NCBI GenBank assembly: GCA_948436975.1 | Contig: CAOJJB010000005.1 | Span: 1-64,000 of the forward strand | DNA: 64,000 bases | Reading direction: 5' to 3' | Origin: an uncultured Clostridium sp. | Lineage (GTDB): Bacteria; Bacillota; Clostridia; TANB77; CAG-508 | Shown here: positions 17,872-25,676 of the stretch, piece after piece | Layout of the letters: every line of letters begins with the position of its first letter | How positions within the stretch are numbered: the first letter of the stretch is position 1 | The notes under the pieces: generated by a model | Seen by the model: the letters and a program-made list of their open reading frames with translations, nothing else | Databases searched by the model: none | Told to the model about the DNA's origin: nothing | Made by a program: the position numbers and the translations under genes

Positions 17872-18513
17872 ATGAATGATTTAATTGGAAATACAGTAGA
17901 ATTTGTAAAAGAATTTTTAAAAGATAATTATTCTGGACATGATTATTATCATACATTAAGAGTATATAAGATTGCTACTAAAATTGCTGAAAAAGAAAAT
18001 GCAGATATTGAATTAACTTCATTAATAGCACTTTTACATGAAATAGATGACTTTAAAGTAGTTGGAAAAGATAGTATATTATTAAAAAATACAAAACTAT
18101 TTCTAAATAATAATAATATAAATCAAGAAAAAATAAATTTAATATGTGATGAAATTACTAAAATTTCTTTTAAAGGAAGCGGTATTAGTATTCCAAAAAC
18201 TTTAGAAGGAAAGATTGTTCAAGATGCTGATAGAATTGATGCTATGGGTGCTATGGGGATTGCTCGTACTTTTGCATATGGAGGAACTATAGGTAGAACT
18301 ATATATTCACCTGAAATAAAGATTAGAGATTTTGTATCTGAAAAAGATTATCATAATAATAGCGGTACATCAATAGGGCATTTTTATGAGAAATTACTAA
18401 AAATATTAGATTTGATTAATACAGAAGAGGCAAAAAAAATTGCAATACATAGACATAATTTTTTACTACAATATTTAGATGAGTTTTTTGAAGAATGGGA
18501 TGGAAAGAAATAA
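17872..18513 (+). CDS. HD-superfamily phosphohydrolase, YedJ/YpgQ-like
   Basis: A 213-residue HD-type protein: GHDYYHTLRVYKIATKIA gives the first His, and the later DADRIDAMGAMGIARTFAYGG and HRHNF regions match the YedJ/YpgQ branch, thought to act on nucleotides. At the eponymous position the sequence reads LLHEIDDFK, so the HD Asp is a Glu, although D-D follows. The start at 17872 follows GGAGGT. Its last 35 bases overlap the next gene. Confidence 0.8.
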   Translation: MNDLIGNTVEFVKEFLKDNYSGHDYYHTLRVYKIATKIAEKENADIELTSLIALLHEIDDFKVVGKDSILLKNTKLFLNNNNINQEKINLICDEITKISFKGSGISIPKTLEGKIVQDADRIDAMGAMGIARTFAYGGTIGRTIYSPEIKIRDFVSEKDYHNNSGTSIGHFYEKLLKILDLINTEEAKKIAIHRHNFLLQYLDEFFEEWDGKK

Positions 18514-18877
18514 AAATCGGTTAAATACAGATTGTAGTCCAAAAGAACAAGCAATAGAGGAACTATTTTATTGGATTATTAGCAGACTGGAGTGGTCTAT
18601 GGTGGGCTGTCATTCAGCACAGATGTCTCATAGTGTAACAATAAAAAGTAATTGGTGTGATGGTCGTGTATTATCAGAACATGGTAGAGTAGCTAATTAC
18701 TTATTAGACTATGTTAAGGAAGAAGAATTTTGTGCCATTATGAAAGATGTTGCTAATATTTTTAATGAAATTGGCAAGTCTGAATCAAAGGGATATCATT
18801 TTTATGCCAAATGCTTCATTCCTGAAGATATTACTGAAACTACTGAATTAACAGTTCACATGATTACGAAAAAATAA
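18479..18877 (+). CDS. Hypothetical protein overlapping the HD gene
   Basis: I do not recognise this 132-residue protein. It is soluble, with Trp and Cys scattered through IISRLEWSMVGCHSAQ and SNWCDGR. Two starts are possible, ATG 18479 and ATG 18500, both inside the HD gene and neither with a good ribosome site. Its codons look less A+T-biased than the neighbours, which hints at transfer. It lies right at the edge of the mobile-element remnants and may be part of them. Confidence 0.5.
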   Translation: MSFLKNGMERNKNRLNTDCSPKEQAIEELFYWIISRLEWSMVGCHSAQMSHSVTIKSNWCDGRVLSEHGRVANYLLDYVKEEEFCAIMKDVANIFNEIGKSESKGYHFYAKCFIPEDITETTELTVHMITKK

Positions 18878-18900
18878 AAAATTACATGTATAGTTAATCC

Positions 18901-19237
18901 TGAAGTTCCCCCTCCTTATTAGACAAAAGGTTTAATAAGGAGGGGGCATTTTGTGTTTAGATATTCAAACCAATTTAAATTAAAAGTAGTTAAATATTAT
19001 AATGAAGAAAGAATTGATATTGAAAGTACAGCAAAATATTTTAACATCCAATCTGTTCAAACAGTTGGAAAATGAATTAAAAGATATCAAAAGTATGTTT
19101 TAAAAGGACTATTAAAAAATAGCAAATCTTCATATAGTGGAGAATTTAAACCAAATGTGCTAGAACATATACATAAAAACCATTTACTTTTGCTCTCACA
19201 ATATGTTTTAAGTAGAATAAAGTTTCAGAACAAATAA
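18901..19237 (+). mobile_element. IS3-family orfA remnant with its left end
   Basis: A left-end-like sequence TGAAGTTCCCCCTCC is followed by a perfect 13-bp hairpin (18908-18920 with 18934-18946) that buries the AAGGAGGGGG ribosome site of a GTG start at 18953. The frame reads YSNQFKLKVVKYYNEE, an IS3/IS150-type helix-turn-helix OrfA. A TGA at 19073 replaces the expected Trp (VGK-stop-IKRYQ), then it goes on with GLLKNSKSSYSGEFK until 19237. No OrfB or right end is seen. A second copy of this left end lies at 58789. Confidence 0.8.
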
Positions 19238-19437
19238 AAAAAGATAGCCAAAACTTTGCAAGACAAGTAGATATTGCTAAAAAGGGGATGTTTCCACAAA
19301 GAGATATGTTAACTTTATTATCAAAAACACCACAAGCATTAAAAGATATTGGGTTATCAGATTTGCCAATTACTATGACACAAAAACATTTAAAGACAAT
19401 AATAAATAAAGAAAGAAGGAAACAAACATTTTTATGA
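19219..19437 (+). pseudogene. Phage MuF C-terminal-like fragment
   Basis: The frame reads SEQIKKDSQNFARQVD, then KTPQALKDIGLSDLPITMTQ and KHLKTIINKE before a stop. It parallels residues 43-100 of the protein at 21237 (SEQVKQDSEKFARQVDDYV, NTPKILQDIGLPNN), so the same domain occurs twice within 3 kb. The pattern resembles the MuF-C domain of phage head-morphogenesis polyvalent proteins. It has no start codon and is cut by the IS remnant upstream. The 95 bases after it hold no recognisable gene. Confidence 0.6.
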
Positions 19438-19745
19438 AGTAAATAAAATCCAACTTGTGTCAGAACAGCCTGTTTCAGCCATTTTGGGACACGAGAAGGA
19501 TTTTTCTAATACTAGTATACTATAATCAAACAATAATGGCAATGCTAATATAAAATATTCTATACAAGAAAATAAAAATAATAATAAAATAAAGAGTATT
19601 TATGATATAAAAGATAAATATAAAAATAAAACTCAATATTTAATATTAAATGAAAACGAAAATGCAATAAATATCAATAATATGGTAGTAAAAAAAGAGT
19701 TGATAACCCAAGACTACAATTGTCAAGCTTTACCAACTCTAATAT

Positions 19746-19822
19746 AGATACAGTCGACGATGTATCTACTACTAATAATAGTATATCACGAAATAAAGAA
19801 AATATGCAAGTTCAAGAGAAAA
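19746..19822 (+). repeat. Direct repeat A, copy 1
   Basis: Begins AGATACAGTCGACGATGTAT and encodes TVDDVSTTNNSISRNKENMQ. Copy 2 is at 21920-21996. Confidence 0.75.
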
Positions 19823-20920
19823 ATAAAGTAGAATTAGCAGAAGAAAATGCTAGAAAGTTAGAAAATAAATTAAAAAGTGAAAAATATTTATCAAATGAAA
19901 GTACAAAAGATTTTTTTAATGCAGCTATTTTAAATAATTTAGATATAAGCAATGAAAAAGTAGATGCATTATATGATTTACCTAATGCAAGAGGAATAAA
20001 GGCAAAAATAGATACAGAAATATTTAAAGATACTGATGGAAATATATTATATGATACAAAATCAGAAGAATTTGAAAATATGATAAAAGAAGAGGTTGTT
20101 GCAGATTATTTAGGAACCAATTTAGGAACACAAGAATACATAAATGAATTAGTAAATGGAAAAGAAAGTAGAAATATAGCTCAAAAGATATATGATGCAA
20201 TAGTAAGTTTTTTAGATAAAGTAACAGGGTATAAATCAGAAGAGGCATATTTAAGAGGATTGAAAGATAAGTTTGAAAATGCATTTAATACAGAATATAC
20301 AGATTCGGGAGAAAATATCAAATATTCTATTGTAACTAATAGTAAAAATCAAAAATATGTAAAAGCAGATAGACAGGTTATAACAGGAAATGATGTAAGA
20401 GAGTGGCAAAAGCAAACTAGAAATTATATTAACGGGAAAATAAGAAATGGAAAAAACGTAAATGTTATTACAGATACTGGTGATATTTTAACTATAACTA
20501 AAGATACTGCTGGAAAAGCACAATTTAGAAATGAAGTTTTAAGAGCCGATGGAACAAGAAGTACACTTTCAAATGAAGAATTATTAACGAAACTTACAGC
20601 AGAAACACATATTGACGAATTAGCTAAAATATCTACTAAAATAAATAAGTTGCCAGTTGCAGATACTAAAAATCATAAATTTGCAAAAGATGGATTTGAT
20701 TATAGAAGAGCATATTTTGAAGATTTTGATGGACAGTATTATAAAATAACAATGTCTGTTGGAAAAAATGGAAATATAAATACAATTTATAATATAGGAA
20801 GACTAGATAATTTAAGCAAAAAAAATAGAAGTAAATTTTCAGTTACGGCTCAAAGGCCTCTTAGTCAAACGACTAACAAAGAAAATTTATCTTCTATTAA
20901 TAGTATACCACAAACAAAAA

Positions 20921-20971
20921 ATAATGGCAATACTAACACTAAATATTCTATGCAAGAAAATAAAAATAATA
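20921..20971 (+). repeat. Direct repeat B (linker), second copy
   Basis: Encodes NNGNTNTKYSMQENKNN. The first, decayed copy is at 19533-19583 and encodes NNGNANIKYSIQENKNN. Confidence 0.75.
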
Positions 20972-20976
20972 CAGAG

Positions 20977-21009
20977 AACTCAAATAAGAGTTCTTTTTCT
21001 ATGAAAGAA
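20977..21009 (+). repeat. Direct repeat C (linker), first copy
   Basis: Begins AACTCAAATAAGAGTTCTTT and encodes NSNKSSFSMKE. A second copy with one base changed is at 22773-22805 (NSNKSSFSTKE). Confidence 0.8.
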
Positions 21010-21236
21010 GATAATAATAAATTATCTCAAAATACAAAAGGAAAATTGGAAGATTTTTTAGAAAAACATAAAATAAATGATGGAACAAGAACAGCATTAG
21101 GAGAAGTAAAGCTACCAGAGGGGAAAAGAAATTTGCCAACAGTTCAAGAAACTCAATATCAAGATGCAGTAAATAATGCAACATATATTCCAAAAGATGT
21201 AAAAACAGAATTAAAAAAAGTAGCTAAAGAAAAAAT

Positions 21237-23030
21237 ATGTCTTTAGAGGAAACAAAAGATTTAATTTATCAAAGTGAACAATCTACGATTGAAAATAAGC
21301 AAGTTTTAGAAGATAATCAACAAGTTACTCAAGAACAAATCAAAATAGCTCAAAATGAAGTTTCCGAACAAGTAAAACAAGATAGTGAAAAGTTTGCAAG
21401 ACAAGTTGATGATTATGTTTCTGGAAATATAAAGAGTAGTGATTTTATAAATGTTAGTAATACTCCTAAGATTTTGCAAGATATAGGATTACCAAATAAT
21501 CAAATTATTTTGAAGCAAAGTAAATTAAAAACGATGTTGCAAGAAAGTAGTAACTCTAATGATAATTTACATGGATTACCAGTTGAAACAGTAAAAAGAA
21601 TACCTGAAGCTATATCAAATCCATTAAATGTTCTAAAATCATCAACTAATGAGAATAGTATAGTTGTTATAACTGATTTAGCTGATAAAATGGAAAGACC
21701 AATTATAGCAAGTATAGAAATGAATTATAAGGGGCAGATAGGAAATATTGAATTTTTGTCTAATAGATTAACTAGTGCTTATGGTAAAAATAATTATGAT
21801 AGTTTTATGCAAGGAGAGATTGCAAAAGGAAATTTACTTTATGATATAGATGAAGGTATAATAAAAGAGCTATCCACTTCAACCAGGCTCCAATCGCCTG
21901 AGGGTCTTAGCTCCTATGTAGATACAGTTGAAAATGTATCTACTACTAATAATATTATAGCACAAAATGAAAAAAATATGCAAGTCCAAGAAGATAATAA
22001 TGTTGAAAATACAGGAAATAATGTTTATAATAGTAATGAAAGTGAGAGTGGAATAAATGGAGGAAAACAAGAGGATTCAATTACCTCAAAAGAAAGAAGT
22101 GAGATTACCAAAGAGTCAATCTCAAATGAAACAAGAAAGAATACAGAAATTGGAGAACGAAGAGGAAATAATACCAATGGAATACAAGAAAGCTCTTTGG
22201 GAAGCAAAGAAGAAACTGATTTCGCCAAAAGCTATAGAGCAGAGGAAGAGAGAATCAGAAAGCAACAAGGAGTAATTTATAATGTAGAAGAACAAAATTT
22301 TTCTAAAAATATAAAAGACAAATATAATAAAAAAGCTTTGATATTTGATGATAGTGAGACCTCTTTTGGTGGTGGAGTATCTGTAATAGATAATGAAACT
22401 ATTTTATTTGGTAGGACGGCATTAAAAGATTTTGGATATGATTTTTTAGAAGGTCATGAAATACTTGAAGATATGTATAAAAATCATAAAGATGTTTCAA
22501 ATAGCTTAGTTAATAATTTTATTGAGAAAATCCAAAATGATGATAATTTTGGAAATGTTTTTTTAAAATATTTAGGTGAATTAGATGAAGATGTAAGCAA
22601 CTATTATATTGATAAACTAGAGTTAATAGCAAAAGAGATAATAGCTGATTTAAATGGATATGTAAATTCCAATACTAATATAGAAGACACAATATTTAAT
22701 GAATTAGATAAAAATTTAGTTAAAGAAATTCAAAATGAAGTTAAAAAATTAGAAAACAAAATATATAGCAAGAACTCAAATAAGAGTTCTTTTTCTACGA
22801 AAGAAAATATAGATACTGATTTAAGAGCTTTTCAAAGAGAAACTGATAGATTATATAAAGAAGAAAAACAAAGAAGCTATCCTGAAAGTGTAATGAAGAG
22901 TGAGTATATTGGTGAGAAGGCTCAAAAAGAGGCAAGAAAAGTTCTTAAAAATAATACATATATACCAATAGGAAATAATGAAACAATAGAAACAGCAAGT
23001 AAAGTAATTAATACAAGTTTGAAAGTTTAA
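21237..23030 (+). pseudogene. Phage polyvalent protein, second part (MuF-C-like plus zincin-like)
   Basis: The frame overlaps the previous one by ten bases and continues it after a one-base slip in the A-run at 21229-21234. The first 220 residues look like a complete MuF-C-like domain (SEQVKQDSEKFARQVDDYV, HGLPVETVKRIPEAISNPLN, IVVITDLADKMERPIIASIE). Copies of repeats A and C follow, then a domain with FLEGHEILEDMYKNHKDV and IAKEIIADLNGYV, which looks like a zinc-peptidase relative with H-E-x-x-E. The end is fused out of frame to the amidase remnant. Long and open, so part of it may still be translated. Confidence 0.6.
21920..21996 (+). repeat. Direct repeat A, copy 2
   Basis: Begins AGATACAGTTGAAAATGTAT and encodes TVENVSTTNNIIAQNEKNMQ. 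It is preceded by RLQSPEGLSSYVD, which parallels PRLQLSSFT before copy 1. Confidence 0.75.
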
Positions 23031-23617
23031 AGAATAAGTATATATATGCAAGTTCTCAGTATATAATTGGTTTAAATGGGGAAGTGATTCAATGTATGCC
23101 TGAAAATGAAGTAGCATATCATGCAGGAAACTTAACTATGAACTATAATTCAATAGGAATAGAGATATGTCATCCTGATTGGACAGGCAAGTTTAATAGT
23201 GTTACATATAATACTTTAATTGAACTACTAGTAGATTTATGTAGAAGATACAATTTAACAGCAGATAAAATAATAAGACATTATGATGTAACAGGAAAAT
23301 TATGCCCTAAATACTATGTAGAACATAATAATGAGTTTTTAGAAATAAGAAACAAAGTAGCAATAGCATTAAATCAAAATATTAGTATCAAAGAAGAAAG
23401 AGAGGAATTTAATATGGCAAAAGTATATAAAAATGGAAGTACAAGAGAAAATGTATTTGCAGATACAGCATTAACATTAAAGACTGGATCTTTATATAAA
23501 TATGAGTAATGTGAGTGCTTAGATATTGTTGACGGAAGATATTTAGTAAAGTATAAGGTTAATGGAACTAATAAATTTAAGACTGGTTTTGTGGAATATA
23601 GTGTTGGAATAAAATAA
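23012..23617 (+). pseudogene. N-acetylmuramoyl-L-alanine amidase (endolysin) remnant
   Basis: The frame reads YASSQYIIGLNGEVIQCMPE, NEVAYHAGN, then SIGIEICHPDWTG and DKIIRHYDVTGKLCPKYYV, an Amidase_2 domain of phage endolysins. The first 50 or so residues, including the first zinc His, are missing. A TAA at 23507-23509 splits off an SH3-like tail (CECLDIVDGRYLVKYKVNG) that is open to 23617. It could be re-initiated at ATG 23093, but the active site would be incomplete. Confidence 0.82.
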
Positions 23618-23678
23618 ATTTTAGAATTATAATATTATACAACACTTGAAAATTCTAATAAAAAGTGCTACAATTATA

Positions 23679-23707
23679 TTGACAGCACTAGTAAAAAATA
23701 CTAAAAT
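23679..23707 (+). promoter_or_regulatory. Strong promoter, plus strand
   Basis: TTGACA (23679-23684), 17 bases, TAAAAT (23702-23707). No gene follows on this strand, so it may serve a non-coding RNA. Confidence 0.6.
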
Positions 23708-23773
23708 TAGACACAATACTACAAAAAATTACATTTGTAAAAAAAATGTTAAAAAAATGTAAATCAAAATTTG

Positions 23774-23802
23774 TTGACTTTACAAAAGATTATACATAAA
23801 AT
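23774..23802 (+). promoter_or_regulatory. Candidate antisense-RNA promoter
   Basis: TTGACT (23774-23779), 17 bases, TAAAAT (23797-23802). Same -10 hexamer as the promoters at 23679 and on the minus strand at 24242. Confidence 0.6.
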
Positions 23803-23808
23803 AATAAA

Positions 23809-23937
23809 AAAGGAAGAGAACCATAAAAGTTCTCTAACCGATATGTAACTATTTACATATCAACAGTATTTTCTAATTTGTTGGAGTAAATCCAATGAAA
23901 AAGACAAGACCTAAGTCTTGTCCGAGGTTATTTTTTT
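23809..23937 (+). ncRNA. Candidate antisense RNA of a type I toxin
   Basis: A stretch with no open frame that would fold into GAGAACC-hairpin-GTTCTC (about 23816-23835), GATATGTAA/TTACATATC (about 23841-23862) and the terminator stem at 23903-23922, followed by a T-run (23931-23937). Its 3' end overlaps the 3' end of the toxin transcript on the other strand. Predicted from layout only. Confidence 0.5.
23903..23922. terminator. Shared terminator of toxin mRNA and antisense RNA
   Basis: GACAAGAC-CTAA-GTCTTGTC, a perfect 8-bp stem. On the minus strand it is followed at once by TTTTT; on the plus strand the T-run comes eight bases later. Confidence 0.8.
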
Positions 23938-24104
23938 AATTGGTTGGAGTATGTTGCGTTTACTTCAACCTTTTCTTTTTCTATAGAAACATTAAAATTG
24001 TATTTATTAACAATAAGAAAACAAATTACGAAAGTAACTAATATTCCTATTGATACAATCATAAGTCCTATAAAAAAAGAAGTATTAAAATCTAATTGCA
24101 TCAT
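23928..24104 (-). CDS. Small hydrophobic peptide, candidate type I toxin
   Basis: A 58-residue frame too short for ordinary gene calling. It starts at ATG 24104 after a perfect AGGAGG (24111-24116, spacing 6). MMQLDFNTSFF is followed by one membrane helix (about 11-33, IGLMIVSIGILVTFVICFLI) and a charged tail with KEKVEVNATYSN and a final KK. It has its own promoter, a structured 5' leader of about 130 bases and an immediate terminator. This is the layout of txpA-, bsrG- and C. difficile-type membrane toxins next to phage genes. The residues do not match a family I can name; a small phage membrane protein is the alternative. Confidence 0.65.
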   Translation of the reverse strand: MMQLDFNTSFFIGLMIVSIGILVTFVICFLIVNKYNFNVSIEKEKVEVNATYSNQLKK

Positions 24105-24150
24105 ATGTATCCTCCTTTCTTTAGTATTGCACCACTGCTAAAACATAACA

Positions 24151-24202
24151 ACAGGTGCATAAACTAATAAACAAGTGATTATTTACTAATTAATGCACCT
24201 GT
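24151..24202 (-). promoter_or_regulatory. 5'-leader hairpin of the candidate toxin mRNA
   Basis: ACAGGTGCAT (24151-24160) and ATGCACCTGT (24193-24202) are perfect complements, extended by a weaker inner stem. It lies in the leader 47 bases before the start codon and could control translation. Confidence 0.6.
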
Positions 24203-24241
24203 CTGAAAGTTGGATTGCCAATCTAAAAATAACTTAAATAA

Positions 24242-24270
24242 ATTTTATAATAAAAAGAAAGTTGTGTCAA
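24242..24270 (-). promoter_or_regulatory. Promoter of the candidate toxin
   Basis: On the minus strand: TTGACA (24270-24265), 17 bases, TAAAAT (24247-24242). Transcription would start near 24235. Confidence 0.75.
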
Positions 24271-24339
24271 TAAAAAGAGAAAAATATAATATGAAAGCAA
24301 CGGATAACAATAGAAATTTTATCATATACTATGTTGTAT

Positions 24340-24429
24340 ATGATAGAACTATATATAAAACAAAAGAGAATTGAAAAGAATTTAACGCAAGAACAACTAG
24401 CTGGTATTCTCAATTGTTATATTAAGTGA
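24340..24429 (+). pseudogene. XRE repressor fragment
   Basis: The 29 codons from ATG 24340 read MIELYIKQKRIEKNLTQEQL and AGILNC, the first two helices of a Cro/CI-type DNA-binding domain, and then stop. The recognition helix is gone. It is likely a relic of the element's repressor. Confidence 0.65.
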
Positions 24430-24465
24430 AGAGGTAATAAAAATATAACAGGGAGAAGTAAAAAA

Positions 24466-24630
24466 GTGAATGTATTAAAAGATGAATTATTAGATGTGAA
24501 AAGATTATCAAAAAGGTATAGTGTAAAAGGAAAAATTATAGAAAATATGATTACTATTTCAAAATATTTTGGATACTTAGATAGAGAAATAGAGATACTA
24601 ATAAAGGAATACTATTCGATAAAAAAGTAA
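24466..24630 (+). CDS. Small hypothetical protein, 54 aa
   Basis: Not recognised. It has a GTG start after GGGAGAAG at a fair distance, giving VLKDELLDVKRLSKRYS and a helical, charged remainder ending IKEYYSIKK. It has no membrane segment. It follows the XRE fragment and could be a leftover of the same mobile element. The gap from 24631 to the tRNA terminator is empty. Confidence 0.4.
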   Translation: MNVLKDELLDVKRLSKRYSVKGKIIENMITISKYFGYLDREIEILIKEYYSIKK

Positions 24631-24715
24631 TGCAGTAGCAAAAATTTTTAGTATACAAATAAAATATAAGCAAAGTTAAAAATATAGTAAAATCAATTGT
24701 AGAGTGATAAAAAAT

Positions 24716-24746
24716 AAAAGGAGAGTTTTTCAAAAACTCTCCTTTT
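24716..24746 (-). terminator. Terminator of the tRNA-Met gene
   Basis: A 15-bp stem with core GGAGAGTTTTT / AAAAACTCTCC and a one-base loop as drawn; on the minus strand a T-rich run follows. It starts one base after the tRNA 3' end. Confidence 0.85.
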
Positions 24747-24747
24747 A

Positions 24748-24824
24748 TGGTAGCGACGGTGGGACTTGAACCTACGACCTGCCGGGTATGAACCGGATGC
24801 TCTAGCCAACTGAGCTACGTCGCC
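24748..24824 (-). tRNA. tRNA-Met (CAT), elongator type
   Basis: A 77-nt tRNA read on the minus strand: acceptor GGCGACG pairs with CGTCGCT, the D-arm has GCTCAGTTGGC, the anticodon loop is TTCATAC (CAT), the T-arm has GGTTCAAGTCC, and CCA is encoded. A paired first acceptor base favours elongator Met over initiator. It marks the right edge of the mobile-element relics, so it could have been the integration site, but no duplicated 3' end was seen. Confidence 0.95.
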
Positions 24825-24948
24825 ATAACTTAGCAGATATATTATAATAGTATTATTCCATTTTGTCAAGTAAAAATACAAAAACTTATAAAAGGTTTAT
24901 AAAATCATTAAACTTTGAAAATACGTTAAATTACACTACTTTTAGAAA

Positions 24949-24976
24949 TTGACAATTCAATAATTGTGTGTAATAA
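24949..24976 (+). promoter_or_regulatory. Likely scpB promoter
   Basis: TTGACA (24949-24954), 16 bases, TAATAA (24971-24976), with a TAATAT three bases further on. Confidence 0.55.
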
Positions 24977-25004
24977 TATATAAATACTGTGAAAGGAGGA
25001 AAAT

Positions 25005-25619
25005 ATGGAGTTTAGCAAAGAAGAATCAATAATTGAAGCAATGCTATTTGCTGCTGGAAGAGAAGTAAGTGTAAAAGAAATTATGAATGTATTAGAAATA
25101 GGAGCAGAAGATATTGATAAAATTATTTTAAAAATGAAATCAGAATATGATACTAGAAATAGTGGAATAGAAATCATTAAAGTAGATAACAATTATCAAT
25201 TATGTACAAAAAAAGAATATTATGAATATATATATCCATTATTTGATAATAGAGCTAAACCTAACATTTCAAATGCTGCATTAGAAACACTATCAATAAT
25301 AGCATATAATCCAAACATAACAAGATCACAAATTGAAGCAATTCGTGGAGTTAGTGCAGATGGTACAGTATACAAATTATTGGAATTTGATTTAATTGAG
25401 GAGGCTGGGAAACTTGATGCACCAGGGAAACCAACCATGTATAAAGTAACTAATAACTTTATGAAAATGTTTGGAATATCTAGTTTAGAAGAATTACCAG
25501 AACTTCCAAGATATAAATTAGATGAAAATGAACAAATAGTAATAGATGAAGTAATGGAGGCTCCAATGCCCGAAAGGGAAGACGAAAGTAATGAAAAAGG
25601 GGAAAATAATGAAAAATAA
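25005..25619 (+). CDS. scpB: Segregation and condensation protein B
   Basis: ScpB is the winged-helix kite subunit of the Smc-ScpA-ScpB condensin. Family sequence is seen at EAMLFAAGREVSVKEIMNVL, AALETLSIIAYNPNITRSQI and EAIRGVSADGTVYKLLEFDL. The 204-residue length is normal, with an acidic tail. It starts after AAAGGAGGA. scpA is not beside it; smc lies 2.7 kb downstream on the same strand, after proS and the HD-GYP gene. Confidence 0.95.
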   Translation: MEFSKEESIIEAMLFAAGREVSVKEIMNVLEIGAEDIDKIILKMKSEYDTRNSGIEIIKVDNNYQLCTKKEYYEYIYPLFDNRAKPNISNAALETLSIIAYNPNITRSQIEAIRGVSADGTVYKLLEFDLIEEAGKLDAPGKPTMYKVTNNFMKMFGISSLEELPELPRYKLDENEQIVIDEVMEAPMPEREDESNEKGENNEK

Positions 25620-25676
25620 AATTATATAGTTAAATAAAGTGATAATAAAACTATATAATAAATTGGAGGTTAAATT

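Larger units (their letters stand above)
19532..21246 (+). pseudogene. Phage polyvalent protein, frameshifted first part
   Basis: A frame from 19532 (NNGNANIKYSIQENKNN) shifts in the A-run near 19690 to the frame that stays open to 21246. Pieces seen: a degenerate phage metallopeptidase-like part without HExxH (EEVVADYLGTNLGTQEYI and AIVSFLDKVTGYKSEEAYL), then DVREWQKQTRNYINGKI and a nuclease-like part (NHKFAKDGFDYRRAYFEDFD, YYKITMSVGKNG) resembling phage BECR-fold toxin domains. Linkers with repeated NKSSFS and KYSMQENKNN separate them. The end VAKEKICL runs out of frame just where the next piece starts. Confidence 0.6.

Noticed and set aside
21225-21240. Programmed -1 frameshift in the A-run
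   Set aside because: The run is not in register for an X-XXY-YYZ slippery heptamer, and the region has other frame breaks, so decay is simpler.
23944-24141. Plus-strand frame opposite the candidate toxin
   Set aside because: It has no ribosome site and its sequence is explained by the complementary hydrophobic peptide.
24748-24824. tRNA-Met as attachment site of the decayed element
   Set aside because: I looked for a duplicated tRNA 3' end near 18.4-18.9 kb and saw none, nor any integrase.
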